A DNA stretch of 64,000 nucleotides from Butyrivibrio sp. FCS014. Its GTDB lineage: Bacteria > Bacillota > Clostridia > Lachnospirales > Lachnospiraceae. Below are positions 1 through 7,620 of the stretch, piece by piece. The stretch lies in the NCBI RefSeq assembly GCF_000526935.1, contig NZ_JAHA01000019.1, positions 186,001-250,000 on the forward strand, read 5' to 3'. The position numbers and the translations under genes are program-made. The notes under the pieces were generated by a model. It ran no database searches and was not told the DNA's origin. It was given only the letters and a program-made list of their open reading frames with translations. Each line of letters opens with the position of its first letter. The stretch's first letter is position 1.

Positions 1-710
1 TGCATCAGGATACAGTTCTTTATCCTCTGATCGATGTCCATGTTCTTAACAAGATCATACCCTTTTATAACATGCTCTCTCATGGCCTTCTGCTCGTACT
101 CTGTTAAAGCCTCAGTCTTATTGACAAGATCCGGAGGCATGAGAACCTTACCGATGTCGTGAAGAAGTCCGCCTGCCGTTGCGATCTGTATGGTCTCGGT
201 AGGCAATCTCATCCAGGTGGCAAGTGTATTGCAGATAAGGGACACATTAAGACTGTGCATGTAAACGGCATCACTGCTGTCCCTCAGGTTATGGAGCATG
301 TCAAAAACGCCTGCGGATCCGCCCGCTTCAACGAACAGGTGATAGACAGGCTCTGTAAGCTTATCTACATCAAGAGGTACGGACTCATTGGCAATAAGCC
401 TGAAGGATTCCTCAAGCTTTTCAGCGTTCTCCTCAATGTGCTGTTTGAATCTGATGAAACTCTCCGTATTCTTAAGACGCTGGGAATAGGAAAGATTGGG
501 GTCCACCTTCTCCTTCTTCTCGGTAGATGCGGCCACAGGTTTCTTCTCATTCTCAACGAAGATATTATAAAGGGAATGGGCCTTGATCTTCTCAATGCCG
601 TTACTGTCAAGAACCGTGCCCTTTGTCAGGACCAGTCTGTCGTCAAGGGTATAGATATTCTCAGATACCACCATCCCGGGTTCCAGTTTGTTAACGGAAA
701 CTAGTTTCAT
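1..710 (-). CDS. HD-GYP domain protein, C-terminal part cut off by window edge
   Basis: The frame opens at an ATG at 710 and stays open to base 1, so the gene continues past the left edge. The first 60 or so residues begin MKLVSVNKLEPGMVVSENIY, the small beta-rich N-terminal region common in clostridial HD-GYP proteins. The visible end of the HD-GYP region carries LLHDIGKVLMP, the canonical metal-binding HD step, after a His-bearing helix (MHSLNVSLICNTLATWM). HD-GYP proteins hydrolyse cyclic di-GMP; the HHE and GYP motifs needed to confirm activity lie outside the window. It is a paralogue of the protein at 24179-25243, with similar N-terminal wording, but unlike that copy it keeps the HD histidine. 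Confidence 0.85.
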   Translation of the reverse strand, partial: MKLVSVNKLEPGMVVSENIYTLDDRLVLTKGTVLDSNGIEKIKAHSLYNIFVENEKKPVAASTEKKEKVDPNLSYSQRLKNTESFIRFKQHIEENAEKLEESFRLIANESVPLDVDKLTEPVYHLFVEAGGSAGVFDMLHNLRDSSDAVYMHSLNVSLICNTLATWMRLPTETIQIATAGGLLHDIGKVLMPPDLVNKTEALTEYEQKAMREHVIKGYDLVKNMDIDQRIKNCILM

Positions 711-825
711 TCAGGCCTCCATTCATAATGAATCATCATTTATAATTATACCATATATCGTAATGGAATTAAAAATGATATTGTGCTATCATACACGAGG
801 AAAAAGAATGAATCAGGAGATAGTC

Positions 826-1419
826 ATGTCAGATAACTTAAGTTGGAAACTGTATAAAGAGGAACACGTTATACAGGATGAATGGATAGATTTCAGAAGG
901 AACATATACGAACTGCCCGACGGCACCAAGATTGGTCCCGTCTACAATTATTCTAAGCACAGCTTTTCTGTTGTGGTGGCTCTGGATGAGGAAGGCAGAT
1001 ACATCTGCGTTAAGCAGTACAGACACGGCCTTGATGAGATCACCACTGAGTTCCCTGCCGGCGGCATAGAATATAAAGAGAAAAGCGATGTCCCCTATAT
1101 CACAGATAAGAACATCATCGCTACCGAAGAAGAAGCTTTTGAAACCGCCAAGCGTGAGCTTCAGGAGGAGACCGGCTATGTTTCCGAGGACTGGACACAT
1201 CTTATCACCGTTCCCGCCAATGCCACTCTCTCCAACAGCAACGTGCACATCTATCTTGCAAAGGGCTGCAAGCACGTCAGCGGCCAGCATCTTGATTTTT
1301 CGGAATTTTTAAATGTGGAGCTGCTCTCCGAGGATGAGCTCAAAAACCGCATCTTTGGCGGCGACTTCAAGCAGTCCCTTCACATCCTTGCCTGGTACAT
1401 GGCCAGGGAAAAGATGTAA
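826..1419 (+). CDS. NUDIX hydrolase, ADP-ribose pyrophosphatase-like
   Basis: A protein of about 197 residues. The start at 826 (MSDNLSWKLYKEEHV) is chosen because AGGAGA sits 6 bases upstream; an in-frame ATG at 808 has a weaker AGG-only site. The centre reads FPAGGIE followed by a 20-residue insertion and then AKRELQEETGY, the NUDIX box whose glutamates bind Mg2+. The preceding VKQYRHGLDEITTEFPAG is the usual substrate-side strand of ADP-ribose or related sugar-nucleotide pyrophosphatases. The family cleaves nucleoside diphosphates linked to another group and acts in the cytosol. The exact substrate cannot be read from the sequence. It runs convergently to the phosphatase gene on the minus strand and is not obviously in an operon. 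Confidence 0.85.
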   Translation: MSDNLSWKLYKEEHVIQDEWIDFRRNIYELPDGTKIGPVYNYSKHSFSVVVALDEEGRYICVKQYRHGLDEITTEFPAGGIEYKEKSDVPYITDKNIIATEEEAFETAKRELQEETGYVSEDWTHLITVPANATLSNSNVHIYLAKGCKHVSGQHLDFSEFLNVELLSEDELKNRIFGGDFKQSLHILAWYMAREKM

Positions 1420-1478
1420 CGGCTCCGCGTATATCCTGGTCCTTGCGCATGGGCAGAGGCCGGATGTAACGGCTCCGC
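1413..1478. repeat. 16-bp direct repeat around the NUDIX stop codon
   Basis: The 16-mer GATGTAACGGCTCCGC occurs at 1413-1428, where it contains the NUDIX stop codon TAA, and again exactly at 1463-1478, 50 bp downstream. It looks like a small local duplication between two convergent genes. Confidence 0.7.
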
Positions 1479-1484
1479 ATCTAC

Positions 1485-3017
1485 TTATTTCTTACCGTTA
1501 TACTTAAGGCACAGCATTGTTATGTCATCGAACTGGTCCGCATCTTTAACGAATCCGTCCACATGCTTTTGAACATTGGACAGGATCTGCTGCGGGTCAG
1601 CGTCTTTATCAGAATTCAGGGCTTCAAGCAATCTCTTTTCCCCAAATAACTCATTGTTGATATTGGTAGCTTCCGTAACTCCGTCGGTATACACGAACAG
1701 CATATCTCCGGGGTTAAGCTCAAATTCATGGTCCTTGTATTTGATGCCGTCCAAAGTTGCCACCGCCGGCGAATGCCTGTAAACCACCAGCTCGTACTCT
1801 CCGCCTGCTTTCTTAAAGGCCGGGTGCTCATGTCCCGCGTTCACAGCCACGCCTTTTCCCGTGGTGATATCAAGGATTGCCAGCCATACGGTAACGAACA
1901 GCTCAGCGCTGTTGCCCTCGCATAGCTGCCTGTTAACGTTGATCAGAGCCTCGGAAGGGCTGTCTCCCGCCTGTACTCTGTTCTTGATCAGGGTCTTGGA
2001 AACCATCATGAACAGCGCAGCCGGTATGCCTTTTCCGGAAACATCAGCCATGACCAGAGCCAGATGATCCTCGTCAACCATGAAATAGTCATAGAAATCA
2101 CCGCCCACTTCCTTGGCGGTATTCATGGTAGCAAAAAGGTCGAACTCCTCTCTGTCGGGCCTGTAGGGGAAGATCTTGGGAAGCATGTTCTCCTGAATCG
2201 CGGAAGCCAGAGTAAGGTCCCTGTCGGCCACGGCTCTTTCCCGCCCCTGGGTCACGTTAAGCACGCAGTACATCATAAGGATGGTGAGCATTACTGTAAC
2301 GGGTGTGGGTGAAAGGCCGTAAATTCCCGTTGTTATGATACCCATTGAAGCCGGTGCTATGGCAAAAACAAAGAAGGTGTAGATCTGGAACCGCTGCAGC
2401 TGCTTACGCTCCACCACTACTGCCGTGAGGGCCGAGAACAGCGTGAACAGGGCATAGACCAAAGACACGATGTACAGAGGGCTTCTGTGATAGAATCCCA
2501 TTTCGTCCACGGTGAAGTATATTCCGTTAAACAGATTAAGAACCCTTAAACCAAGGGCGATATACAGCCCCACTTTTGAGATGGTCCCAAGCTTCTTGAC
2601 GATTCCCTTGTTCACCTTAAGATAAGTCATGGTGTAGAGCCAGAAGAAATAGGCCTCCATGGGAGCGCAGAAATAATAGATCGTATTGTCGATGATGTTC
2701 AGGATCCTGAGATTGGGGACGCCGTCCAGGAGCCATGCGCAGGCATCGGCAAAAAGGCCAAGATAAGCCACGTTGATGAGAGACAGCAGGTGCTTTAAAT
2801 TTGCTCCCGACTTCTGCACATCAATCATACAGCAGATGTACAGAACGTATCCGATCATCATACCCACAACATCTATTCCGATGTTGATAAGATAGATGTC
2901 CACCAGGTTGTCGATTCCTCTTAGATAAACAAGAACTCCAACCACCACTACAAATATCAAATATATGGCTGAAATAATAAACGCTTCCGCTCTTCTGTGC
3001 TTGGTCAAACCTTCCAT
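1485..3017 (-). CDS. Membrane-bound SpoIIE-family (PP2C) serine phosphatase
   Basis: About 510 residues. The first half is a run of roughly seven or eight hydrophobic helices with no recognised extracellular sensor. The C-terminal half is a SpoIIE/PP2C phosphatase: it begins near the linker ASAIQENMLPKIFPYRP, then has KEVGGDFYDYF and MADVSGKGIPAALFM with metal-binding aspartates, and VYTDGVTEATN near the end. Such proteins dephosphorylate anti-anti-sigma factors (STAS domain) in partner-switching pathways, here in response to an unknown membrane signal. No STAS or anti-sigma kinase gene is adjacent, so the target is unknown. The start at 3017 is preferred over 3032 because a purine-rich GAGGCGGGGA lies just before it. 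Confidence 0.88.
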   Translation of the reverse strand: MEGLTKHRRAEAFIISAIYLIFVVVVGVLVYLRGIDNLVDIYLINIGIDVVGMMIGYVLYICCMIDVQKSGANLKHLLSLINVAYLGLFADACAWLLDGVPNLRILNIIDNTIYYFCAPMEAYFFWLYTMTYLKVNKGIVKKLGTISKVGLYIALGLRVLNLFNGIYFTVDEMGFYHRSPLYIVSLVYALFTLFSALTAVVVERKQLQRFQIYTFFVFAIAPASMGIITTGIYGLSPTPVTVMLTILMMYCVLNVTQGRERAVADRDLTLASAIQENMLPKIFPYRPDREEFDLFATMNTAKEVGGDFYDYFMVDEDHLALVMADVSGKGIPAALFMMVSKTLIKNRVQAGDSPSEALINVNRQLCEGNSAELFVTVWLAILDITTGKGVAVNAGHEHPAFKKAGGEYELVVYRHSPAVATLDGIKYKDHEFELNPGDMLFVYTDGVTEATNINNELFGEKRLLEALNSDKDADPQQILSNVQKHVDGFVKDADQFDDITMLCLKYNGKK

Positions 3018-3046
3018 GATTCCCCGCCTCATAAGTTTAATATTAT

Positions 3047-3083
3047 AAAAAAACTGATAACCAAAGCCTCCCCTGGTTATCAG
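3047..3083 (-). terminator. Rho-independent terminator after tRNA-Leu
   Basis: Read on the minus strand, CTGATAACCA (3083-3074) pairs with TGGTTATCAG (3063-3054) across a 10-base loop and is followed directly by a run of seven T. It lies just downstream of the tRNA 3' end. Confidence 0.85.
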
Positions 3084-3094
3084 CTGTTATATAG

Positions 3095-3177
3095 TGCCGG
3101 CAGTGGGACTTGAACCCACACGTGGTTACCCACAACAGATTTTGAGTCTGCATCGTCTGCCATTCCGACATGCCGGC
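3095..3177 (-). tRNA. tRNA-Leu (anticodon CAA)
   Basis: The acceptor stem GCCGGCA/TGCCGGC closes an 83-nt class II tRNA. The anticodon stem is GCAGA/TCTGT with loop CTCAAAA, giving anticodon CAA, which reads UUG. The long variable arm TGTGGGTAACCCACG is typical of tRNA-Leu, and the T arm contains GGTTCAAGTCC. The 3' CCA is not encoded: after the discriminator A the sequence continues CT. A promoter-like pair lies upstream and a strong hairpin terminator downstream, so it appears to be its own unit. Confidence 0.95.
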
Positions 3178-3213
3178 GCGTGGCTGCAGGCGGTCACCGC
3201 ATACAGCCTTATT

Positions 3214-3243
3214 AGTTTATCACAGGGGTGATAAATGCGTCAA
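3214..3243 (-). promoter_or_regulatory. Putative promoter of tRNA-Leu
   Basis: On the minus strand a -35 TTGACG (3243-3238) is followed 18 bases later by a -10-like TAAACT (3219-3214), about 35-40 bases before the mature tRNA 5' end. Confidence 0.5.
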
Positions 3244-3354
3244 ATAAAAGTTATGGTTTATATGATTAGTTTTACTACATGGTTTTTAATGCGCTGCCTT
3301 TTCTGCGCTGTTTTTTATGCGTGATTTTTTACTGCATGCAATAGGATTTCAATT

Positions 3355-3581
3355 CTGTACAGTAAGCACTTTTTTTCATTACTGTACAGATATCAAAAGT
3401 ATGATTTGTACAGTAAAAAATATAGTAATCCAGGTTGAGGTGCTCTAAATCATTACTGTAGGAAATATAAAACTGAATCTGTACAGTAAATTTAACACCA
3501 ATTTACGGCATAAAATGGAAAAGTGATTTTGTACAGTTATATCTTTACTGTACAGAATAGGAAAGCAAAGCTGTACAGTAA
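3355..3581. repeat. Cluster of eight TTACTGTACAG-type elements
   Basis: The gene-free 543-bp stretch 3178-3720 holds eight copies or near-copies of TTACTGTACAG in both orientations: 3355-3365 (-), 3379-3389 (+), 3407-3416 (-), 3453-3461 (+, half), 3479-3490 (-), 3528-3538 (-), 3545-3555 (+) and 3571-3581 (-). Each has the palindromic core TGTACA. Adjacent opposed copies such as 3355-3389 can form perfect 11-bp hairpins. Flanking DNA is AT-rich, with another 14-bp tandem repeat at 3656-3690. It could be a protein-binding array or a dispersed element; nothing in the sequence decides. Confidence 0.75.
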
Positions 3582-3655
3582 TCCCCCATTCTTGCTCCGG
3601 AGAATCTATTAAATTCCTTTATAGCAACAAACAGCAAGCGAAAATTCATTATATC

Positions 3656-3690
3656 TGCTTTATAATACTTGCTTTATAATACTTGCTTCA
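3656..3690. repeat. 14-bp tandem repeat
   Basis: TGCTTTATAATACT occurs at 3656-3669 and 3670-3683 and starts a third, degenerate copy. It lies just past the stop codon of the GH30 gene. Confidence 0.6.
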
Positions 3691-3720
3691 TAGCATCAGC
3701 TTTAAAATGCAGCATCATCT

Positions 3721-5463
3721 TCACGATGCCAGCTTTACAATATAGGTCGTAATTGAGTATCCCTTTAATAACGCGGAAAAAGAGCCTTCATTAACCGCTA
3801 TTTCATCGGAATCCGAAACATCACTCCAGTTCTCGCCGCTCTCCATATCCCCGCTGGTCCTGATAGCCTCAACGCTTTCTATAGGTCTCTCGAAACACCC
3901 AAGGTCAAAGTTCTTAGTGACATCATCGCCTTTGGGATTAACCGCAACGATGACCACGGTATTCTCCTTAGGGTCAAAGGCTGCCAATGTATCTTTTCCC
4001 GAACCTATAATGCAGTAGCCGGGTTTGATATATCTTGTAAACTGCCCGAAGCCGTAGTATTTTTTCCCAAGAAGAAGTTCTTTGCTGTCGTGGTCTGCTA
4101 TGGCTATTCCCCAGAAGGGCTCTCCCTCTGAAAGAATGCGGTCCGCTTCCGTGCGGGTCAGGGTATCAAACTCATTGTTTGAGTCTATATGCATGTCTGC
4201 GGCGTTCCACATGATCCAGGCAGAAGGGTACATTCCGTTTACATCAGTTATGATGGCATCCGCAAAGCCAAGAGCTGCCTCCATGGCACCGGAGTTCTTT
4301 CCAAGAGAATAGGTTCCGTCAACCTCGCTCATCCACAGGTTTTTGCCTGCGTCAAGAGCGGTTTCCTTGAGCTTTTTCCGTTTGTCACCCATGTAGGAAT
4401 GGGTATCTATTCTGTCGAGAGCCTCTTTTGCCTGATCCGAGAGCTTGTTAAAAGAGCTAATGGAAGTATTGATGCTGGTCTCATCCGATCCGCAGATCAG
4501 CGTATCTATGCCTTTATTCTTTAATTCCTCATCAAGGGCAACGATTATATCTGACTGGGATTTGCCGGGACTGAAGTGGCAGCCCTCCTGCTTCTCGCTA
4601 AAGGCTGTCCAGTAATTGGTAGCCGGCTCGTTCATGGGGCTTATGCTCTGAACGTCGGCAATACCGCTGTCTATAAGATGCTCCGTCACATCCGCAAGGT
4701 AACTTGCGAAGGCATGGTAGGAATCTTCCCTGAGATTATCCGTAGAGCCCTTGGGGCTTCCCGAGCTGCAGCCTGTAACCGTCATAAAATACGGCGGCGA
4801 ATTAGAGAAAGCCTCAACGATAAAATCCTCTCCGTAGCTCTCCCTGGCTGCCTCAAGGACATTTAACTGATTCCCATCCGCATACCAGCTATAGTTCCAG
4901 GCATAGCCGCACTCAAAATCAGCTCTTGCATAATTCTGCTCATAGTACTCTTTGGTATTGGCCACAAGATCGATCTTCGTGACGTCAATGGCATATCCCG
5001 GCACTATGGAGTCGGATCTTTTTATATGGGCCTCGTGAAGGAAATCACTGCTTGAGGTTCCATTCGCGGTAGCTCCGTCTGTGGTGCCTGTTCCGTCTGT
5101 GGTAACTGCACCGTTTGTGGCTCCTGTCCCGTCTGCAGCTGCTCCGTCTGTTACGTTATCGCCACCGCCGATATTGTATCTTCCGATGTTAAGACCAAGA
5201 CCCTTTTCCCGGTCAAAAAAGGCTTCTGCTGAAGCCTTAGTCAGCTCATCACTGTATCCTACTCTGTTGGCCCACCAGCAAAGACTTGTTCCCCATCCCT
5301 GAAATTCACCGTACCCATCGGAATCCGTGTCATTAAAGGTCTGGTGATCACTGATATCCAAAACTACTGTTTCGCCGCTCCCGGCGCTCTTATTCACATT
5401 TGAAGAAGCTCCACATCCGGTCAGTGACAGTACCAGAAGCAGAGCCACAATTTTAGCTTTCAT
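3721..5463 (-). CDS. GH30-family glycosidase lipoprotein, possibly endo-beta-1,6-galactanase-like
   Basis: 580 residues. Residues 1-17 form a lipoprotein signal with lipobox LTGC (Cys17), so the enzyme should be anchored outside the cell. FQGWGTSLCWWA (54-65) and NIGRYNIGGGDN (92-103) are typical GH30 barrel motifs; the GWGTSLCWWA wording is that of the endo-beta-1,6-galactanase subfamily. SPMNEP (275-280) supplies the acid/base Glu279 and WMSEVDGTY (377-385) the nucleophile Glu380. Residues 104-139, right after the first conserved barrel motif, are a low-complexity DGTGTTDGA-type insertion. The last 80-100 residues fit the usual GH30 beta-sandwich. A role in plant arabinogalactan side-chain degradation is plausible for a gut or rumen bacterium but remains inference. 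No transporter or regulator gene is adjacent. The ribosome-binding site is weak (AAAGGA, far from the ATG). Confidence 0.85.
   Translation of the reverse strand: MKAKIVALLLVLSLTGCGASSNVNKSAGSGETVVLDISDHQTFNDTDSDGYGEFQGWGTSLCWWANRVGYSDELTKASAEAFFDREKGLGLNIGRYNIGGGDNVTDGAAADGTGATNGAVTTDGTGTTDGATANGTSSSDFLHEAHIKRSDSIVPGYAIDVTKIDLVANTKEYYEQNYARADFECGYAWNYSWYADGNQLNVLEAARESYGEDFIVEAFSNSPPYFMTVTGCSSGSPKGSTDNLREDSYHAFASYLADVTEHLIDSGIADVQSISPMNEPATNYWTAFSEKQEGCHFSPGKSQSDIIVALDEELKNKGIDTLICGSDETSINTSISSFNKLSDQAKEALDRIDTHSYMGDKRKKLKETALDAGKNLWMSEVDGTYSLGKNSGAMEAALGFADAIITDVNGMYPSAWIMWNAADMHIDSNNEFDTLTRTEADRILSEGEPFWGIAIADHDSKELLLGKKYYGFGQFTRYIKPGYCIIGSGKDTLAAFDPKENTVVIVAVNPKGDDVTKNFDLGCFERPIESVEAIRTSGDMESGENWSDVSDSDEIAVNEGSFSALLKGYSITTYIVKLAS
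5050..5150 (-). repeat. Degenerate minisatellite inside the GH30 gene
   Basis: Imperfect repetition of CCGTCTG(TGGT/CAGC) and related triplet-phased words encodes Asp-Gly-Thr-Gly/Asn-Gly-Ala runs in the glycosidase. The units are multiples of three, so length change would keep the frame. Confidence 0.65.
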
Positions 5464-5506
5464 AAATTTGATAACAATTCCTTTATTATTTTTTTCTATG
5501 CGTCGG

Positions 5507-5752
5507 ACTTACAAGATTACGATGATTTCGACAAGGCGCTTCCGACGCATTTGTCTGATATGGTCCTTTGCGTCGGTGGTTTTTACGAAATAATGTACAG
5601 AATTCCCAAAACGCAAACGCTATCCCGACAACCAAGTGCTCAAAAAGGCTATTTATCGAAATAACGTCAAGTTTTTGTGATATTTTACCGACGCAATCAT
5701 CTTGTAGAATACTTTGCGTCGGAAAGGACTCAATTCACATGCCCCTCGCCCG
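5507..5752 (+). repeat. Dispersed non-coding element, copy A
   Basis: Positions 5507-5723 match 13255-13040 in inverted orientation with six mismatches in about 216 bp. A further shared word, AATTCACATGCCCC, follows at about 5732-5745. The element contains five alternating copies of TGCGTCGG or its complement CCGACGCA (near 5498, 5552, 5569, 5688 and 5714), which can fold into several stems. No ORF spans it in a conserved way. Together with the 33-bp repeats it fills the 391-bp gap between GH30 and xpt. Confidence 0.85.
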
Positions 5753-5876
5753 ACATCATCCGATCTCTTCCTGATCAAACGCCCGACATCATCCGATCTT
5801 TTCCTGCTCAAACGCCCAACATCATCCGATCTCTTCCTGCTCAAGCGCCCAACATCATCCGATCTCTTCCTGCTTC
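5744..5876. repeat. 33-bp tandem repeat, four copies, reaching into xpt 3' end
   Basis: The word ACATCATCCGATCT recurs at 5753, 5786, 5819 and 5852 with an exact period of 33 bp, within units carrying TTCCTGCTCAAACGCCC. The rightmost copy overlaps the last codons and the stop of xpt (stop 5857-5855), so the array appears to be a duplication of the gene's own 3' end. Confidence 0.85.
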
Positions 5877-6445
5877 CTGAAGGTGATCTGCCCATCTTCA
5901 GTCATGCTCTCGATGATGGCAAGGGAAGTAACCTCGTACCCCATCTTCCTTAGGTCATCGCCGCCGTTCTGGAAGGCCTTTTCAATGCAGATACCGATTC
6001 CGGCAATTCCGGCTCCGGCCTGATTGCAGATATCAACGAGCCCCTTCATGGCATTGCCCACTGCAATAAAGTCATCCACAAGAAGCACTATGTCGGACTT
6101 GTCCAGATAAGCCGTGGATACTGTGACATCATACTCCTTGCCGTAGGTAAAAGAGCTGATTCTGGAGACATACACATCTGACCCGATATTTAGACTCTGA
6201 GACTTCTTGGCAAATACCACCGGCACATCAAAGTTCCTGGCAACCGAGCAGGCAACTGCAATACCGGAAGCCTCTATGGTAAGGATCTTGGTGATGTTCT
6301 TGTCCTTATACTTCCAGTAGAGTTCCTCTCCCAGCCTGTCCACCAGCGATACGTCGATCTGGTGATTCAAAAAGCTGTCCACCTTCAGAATGTTTCCGGG
6401 ATAAACACGACCTTCTTCAGCGATGATCTTCTCTAAAAGCTTCAT
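5855..6445 (-). CDS. xpt: Xanthine phosphoribosyltransferase
   Basis: 196 residues, the normal length for Xpt. It contains LKVDSFLNHQID (about 21-32), ILTIEASGIAVA, the PRPP-binding loop VLLVDDFIAVGNAMKG (about 119-134) and AGIGICIEKAFQNGG, all typical of the Gram-positive enzyme. It converts xanthine and PRPP to XMP in purine salvage, in the cytosol. The ATG at 6445 has AGGAGG 6 bases upstream. The 5' gap is only about 54 bp and I see no purine riboswitch in it, unlike many Firmicutes xpt genes. The last residues RKQEEIG are encoded by the first unit of the 33-bp tandem repeat that continues downstream. Confidence 0.95.
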   Translation of the reverse strand: MKLLEKIIAEEGRVYPGNILKVDSFLNHQIDVSLVDRLGEELYWKYKDKNITKILTIEASGIAVACSVARNFDVPVVFAKKSQSLNIGSDVYVSRISSFTYGKEYDVTVSTAYLDKSDIVLLVDDFIAVGNAMKGLVDICNQAGAGIAGIGICIEKAFQNGGDDLRKMGYEVTSLAIIESMTEDGQITFRKQEEIG

Positions 6446-6499
6446 AACTTCCTCCTTTGAGTCAACGGGGACGTTTCACTTTGTAAGTCCTATTGGGAC

Positions 6500-7234
6500 T
6501 TATTTTATCAGATCCTTAACCACTTCACTTGCTATAACAAGCCCTGCCACAGACGGGACGAATGCAACACTTCCCGGTACGGAGCGCCTTGAGGAGCCGC
6601 TCTTTTCAAGCTCCGCCATCTCCTGCGCCATCATCTCGGGATCAGGCGTTAAGGGCGCCTCAGAAGAGTACACAACCTTAAGCTTCTTAACCCCTCGCTT
6701 TTTAAGCTCGCGCCTCATAACTCTTGCCAGAGGGTCTCCTTCCGTCTTATATATGTCCGTAACCTTTATCCTTGTGGGATCCAGCTTGTTGCCGGTTCCC
6801 ATGGAGCTTATCACTCTTGTTCCAAGCTCCGTGCATCTCATTATGATGTCTATCTTGGCAGCCACAGTGTCTATGGCATCCACCACATAGTCGTATTTAT
6901 CAAATTCAAACTCCGAGGCAGTTTCGGGAAGGTAAAAGCACTTATGAACCCTGACTTCGCACTCCGGATTTATATCCAGTATCCTGTCCTTAGCGACGTC
7001 CACTTTGGCCATTCCCACAGTGCTGTGAAGGGCTATTATCTGTCTGTTGATATTGGAAGTTGCAACCTCGTCATTGTCCACAACATCGATGCTTCCTACG
7101 CCGCTCCTTGCCAGGGCTTCTACCACATAGCTTCCAACGCCGCCAACGCCAAAAACACAGACTCTGGAACCCTTAAGTTTCTCCAGTGCCTGCGCTCCCA
7201 GTATAAGCCCGGTTCTCTTAAATTCTTCCGTCAT
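6500..7234 (-). CDS. tcdA: tRNA threonylcarbamoyladenosine dehydratase (ThiF/E1-like)
   Basis: 244 residues. VCVFGVGGVGSYVVEALARSG (about 30-50) is the ATP-binding glycine loop of E1/MoeB/ThiF proteins, followed by DVVDNDEVATSNINRQ with the adenylation Asp and Arg, and the DAIDTVAAK segment of the TcdA branch. The RRSVPGSVAFVPSVAGL C-terminus is also TcdA-like. TcdA uses ATP to cyclise t6A37 to ct6A37 in tRNAs reading ANN codons. No catalytic-cysteine partner genes (CsdA/E) are adjacent. AAGGAG lies 6 bases before the ATG. The gene is 18 bp downstream of a small unknown ORF and 54 bp upstream of xpt, so the three may be cotranscribed. Confidence 0.9.
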   Translation of the reverse strand: MTEEFKRTGLILGAQALEKLKGSRVCVFGVGGVGSYVVEALARSGVGSIDVVDNDEVATSNINRQIIALHSTVGMAKVDVAKDRILDINPECEVRVHKCFYLPETASEFEFDKYDYVVDAIDTVAAKIDIIMRCTELGTRVISSMGTGNKLDPTRIKVTDIYKTEGDPLARVMRRELKKRGVKKLKVVYSSEAPLTPDPEMMAQEMAELEKSGSSRRSVPGSVAFVPSVAGLVIASEVVKDLIK

Positions 7235-7252
7235 CCATACTCCTTCAACGTG

Positions 7253-7549
7253 TTACATGAAGCAGTGTTCCTCGGTAAGATGCAGCCTGTTGTCGTTGAC
7301 AACCGCCCCGGTGATCTCAAGGCGCACGCCCTTGGCTCCGAGTTTCCTTCTGCCTTCCAGGATAAGATGCACTTTCCTGTCCTCGGTCATGTACTCCTCA
7401 AAAACCTCATCGTATGTATCCGCCTTATCCAGAACCTTCTTAAAGTCCCCGATAAAAGCCGGAATGATTATGGCCCCTATGCTCTGTCCCTGCAGCGGAC
7501 CATATACCCCAACTATCTCATGTAACAGTAATCTTCTAAGCTCCTCCAT
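7253..7549 (-). CDS. Small protein of unknown function (98 aa)
   Basis: I do not recognise this family. The protein begins MEELRRLLLHEIVGVYGPLQG and ends with LGAKGVRLEITGAVVNDNRLHL, which looks like a compact alpha/beta cytosolic protein with no signal peptide or membrane helix. It keeps the frame through 98 codons and has AGGAG about 10 bases before the ATG. It sits between ppaC and tcdA on the same strand with short gaps. Coding status is likely but not proven from one sequence. Confidence 0.6.
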   Translation of the reverse strand: MEELRRLLLHEIVGVYGPLQGQSIGAIIIPAFIGDFKKVLDKADTYDEVFEEYMTEDRKVHLILEGRRKLGAKGVRLEITGAVVNDNRLHLTEEHCFM

Positions 7550-7620
7550 AGCTTTTTCGCTCCTGACCCCATAGTATTTTCATCAGCAGGTAACCCCTTA
7601 CCGCCGATATATTCAAATCC

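Noticed and set aside
5744..5876. Possible CRISPR array
   Set aside because: The 33-bp units are contiguous with no spacers and derive from the xpt 3' end; no cas gene is present.
5653..5895. Minus-strand 80-aa frame with RKRSDDVGRLS repeats
   Set aside because: It is a by-product of the 33-bp tandem repeat, which keeps all frames open, and it runs through the dispersed non-coding element. No ribosome-binding site supports it.
6446..6499. Purine riboswitch upstream of xpt
   Set aside because: The 54-bp gap is too short and lacks the conserved junction sequences of the purine aptamer.
6481..6499. Terminator after tcdA (AAGTCC/GGACTT hairpin)
   Set aside because: The stem is short and on the minus strand is followed by ACAAAG rather than a T run.
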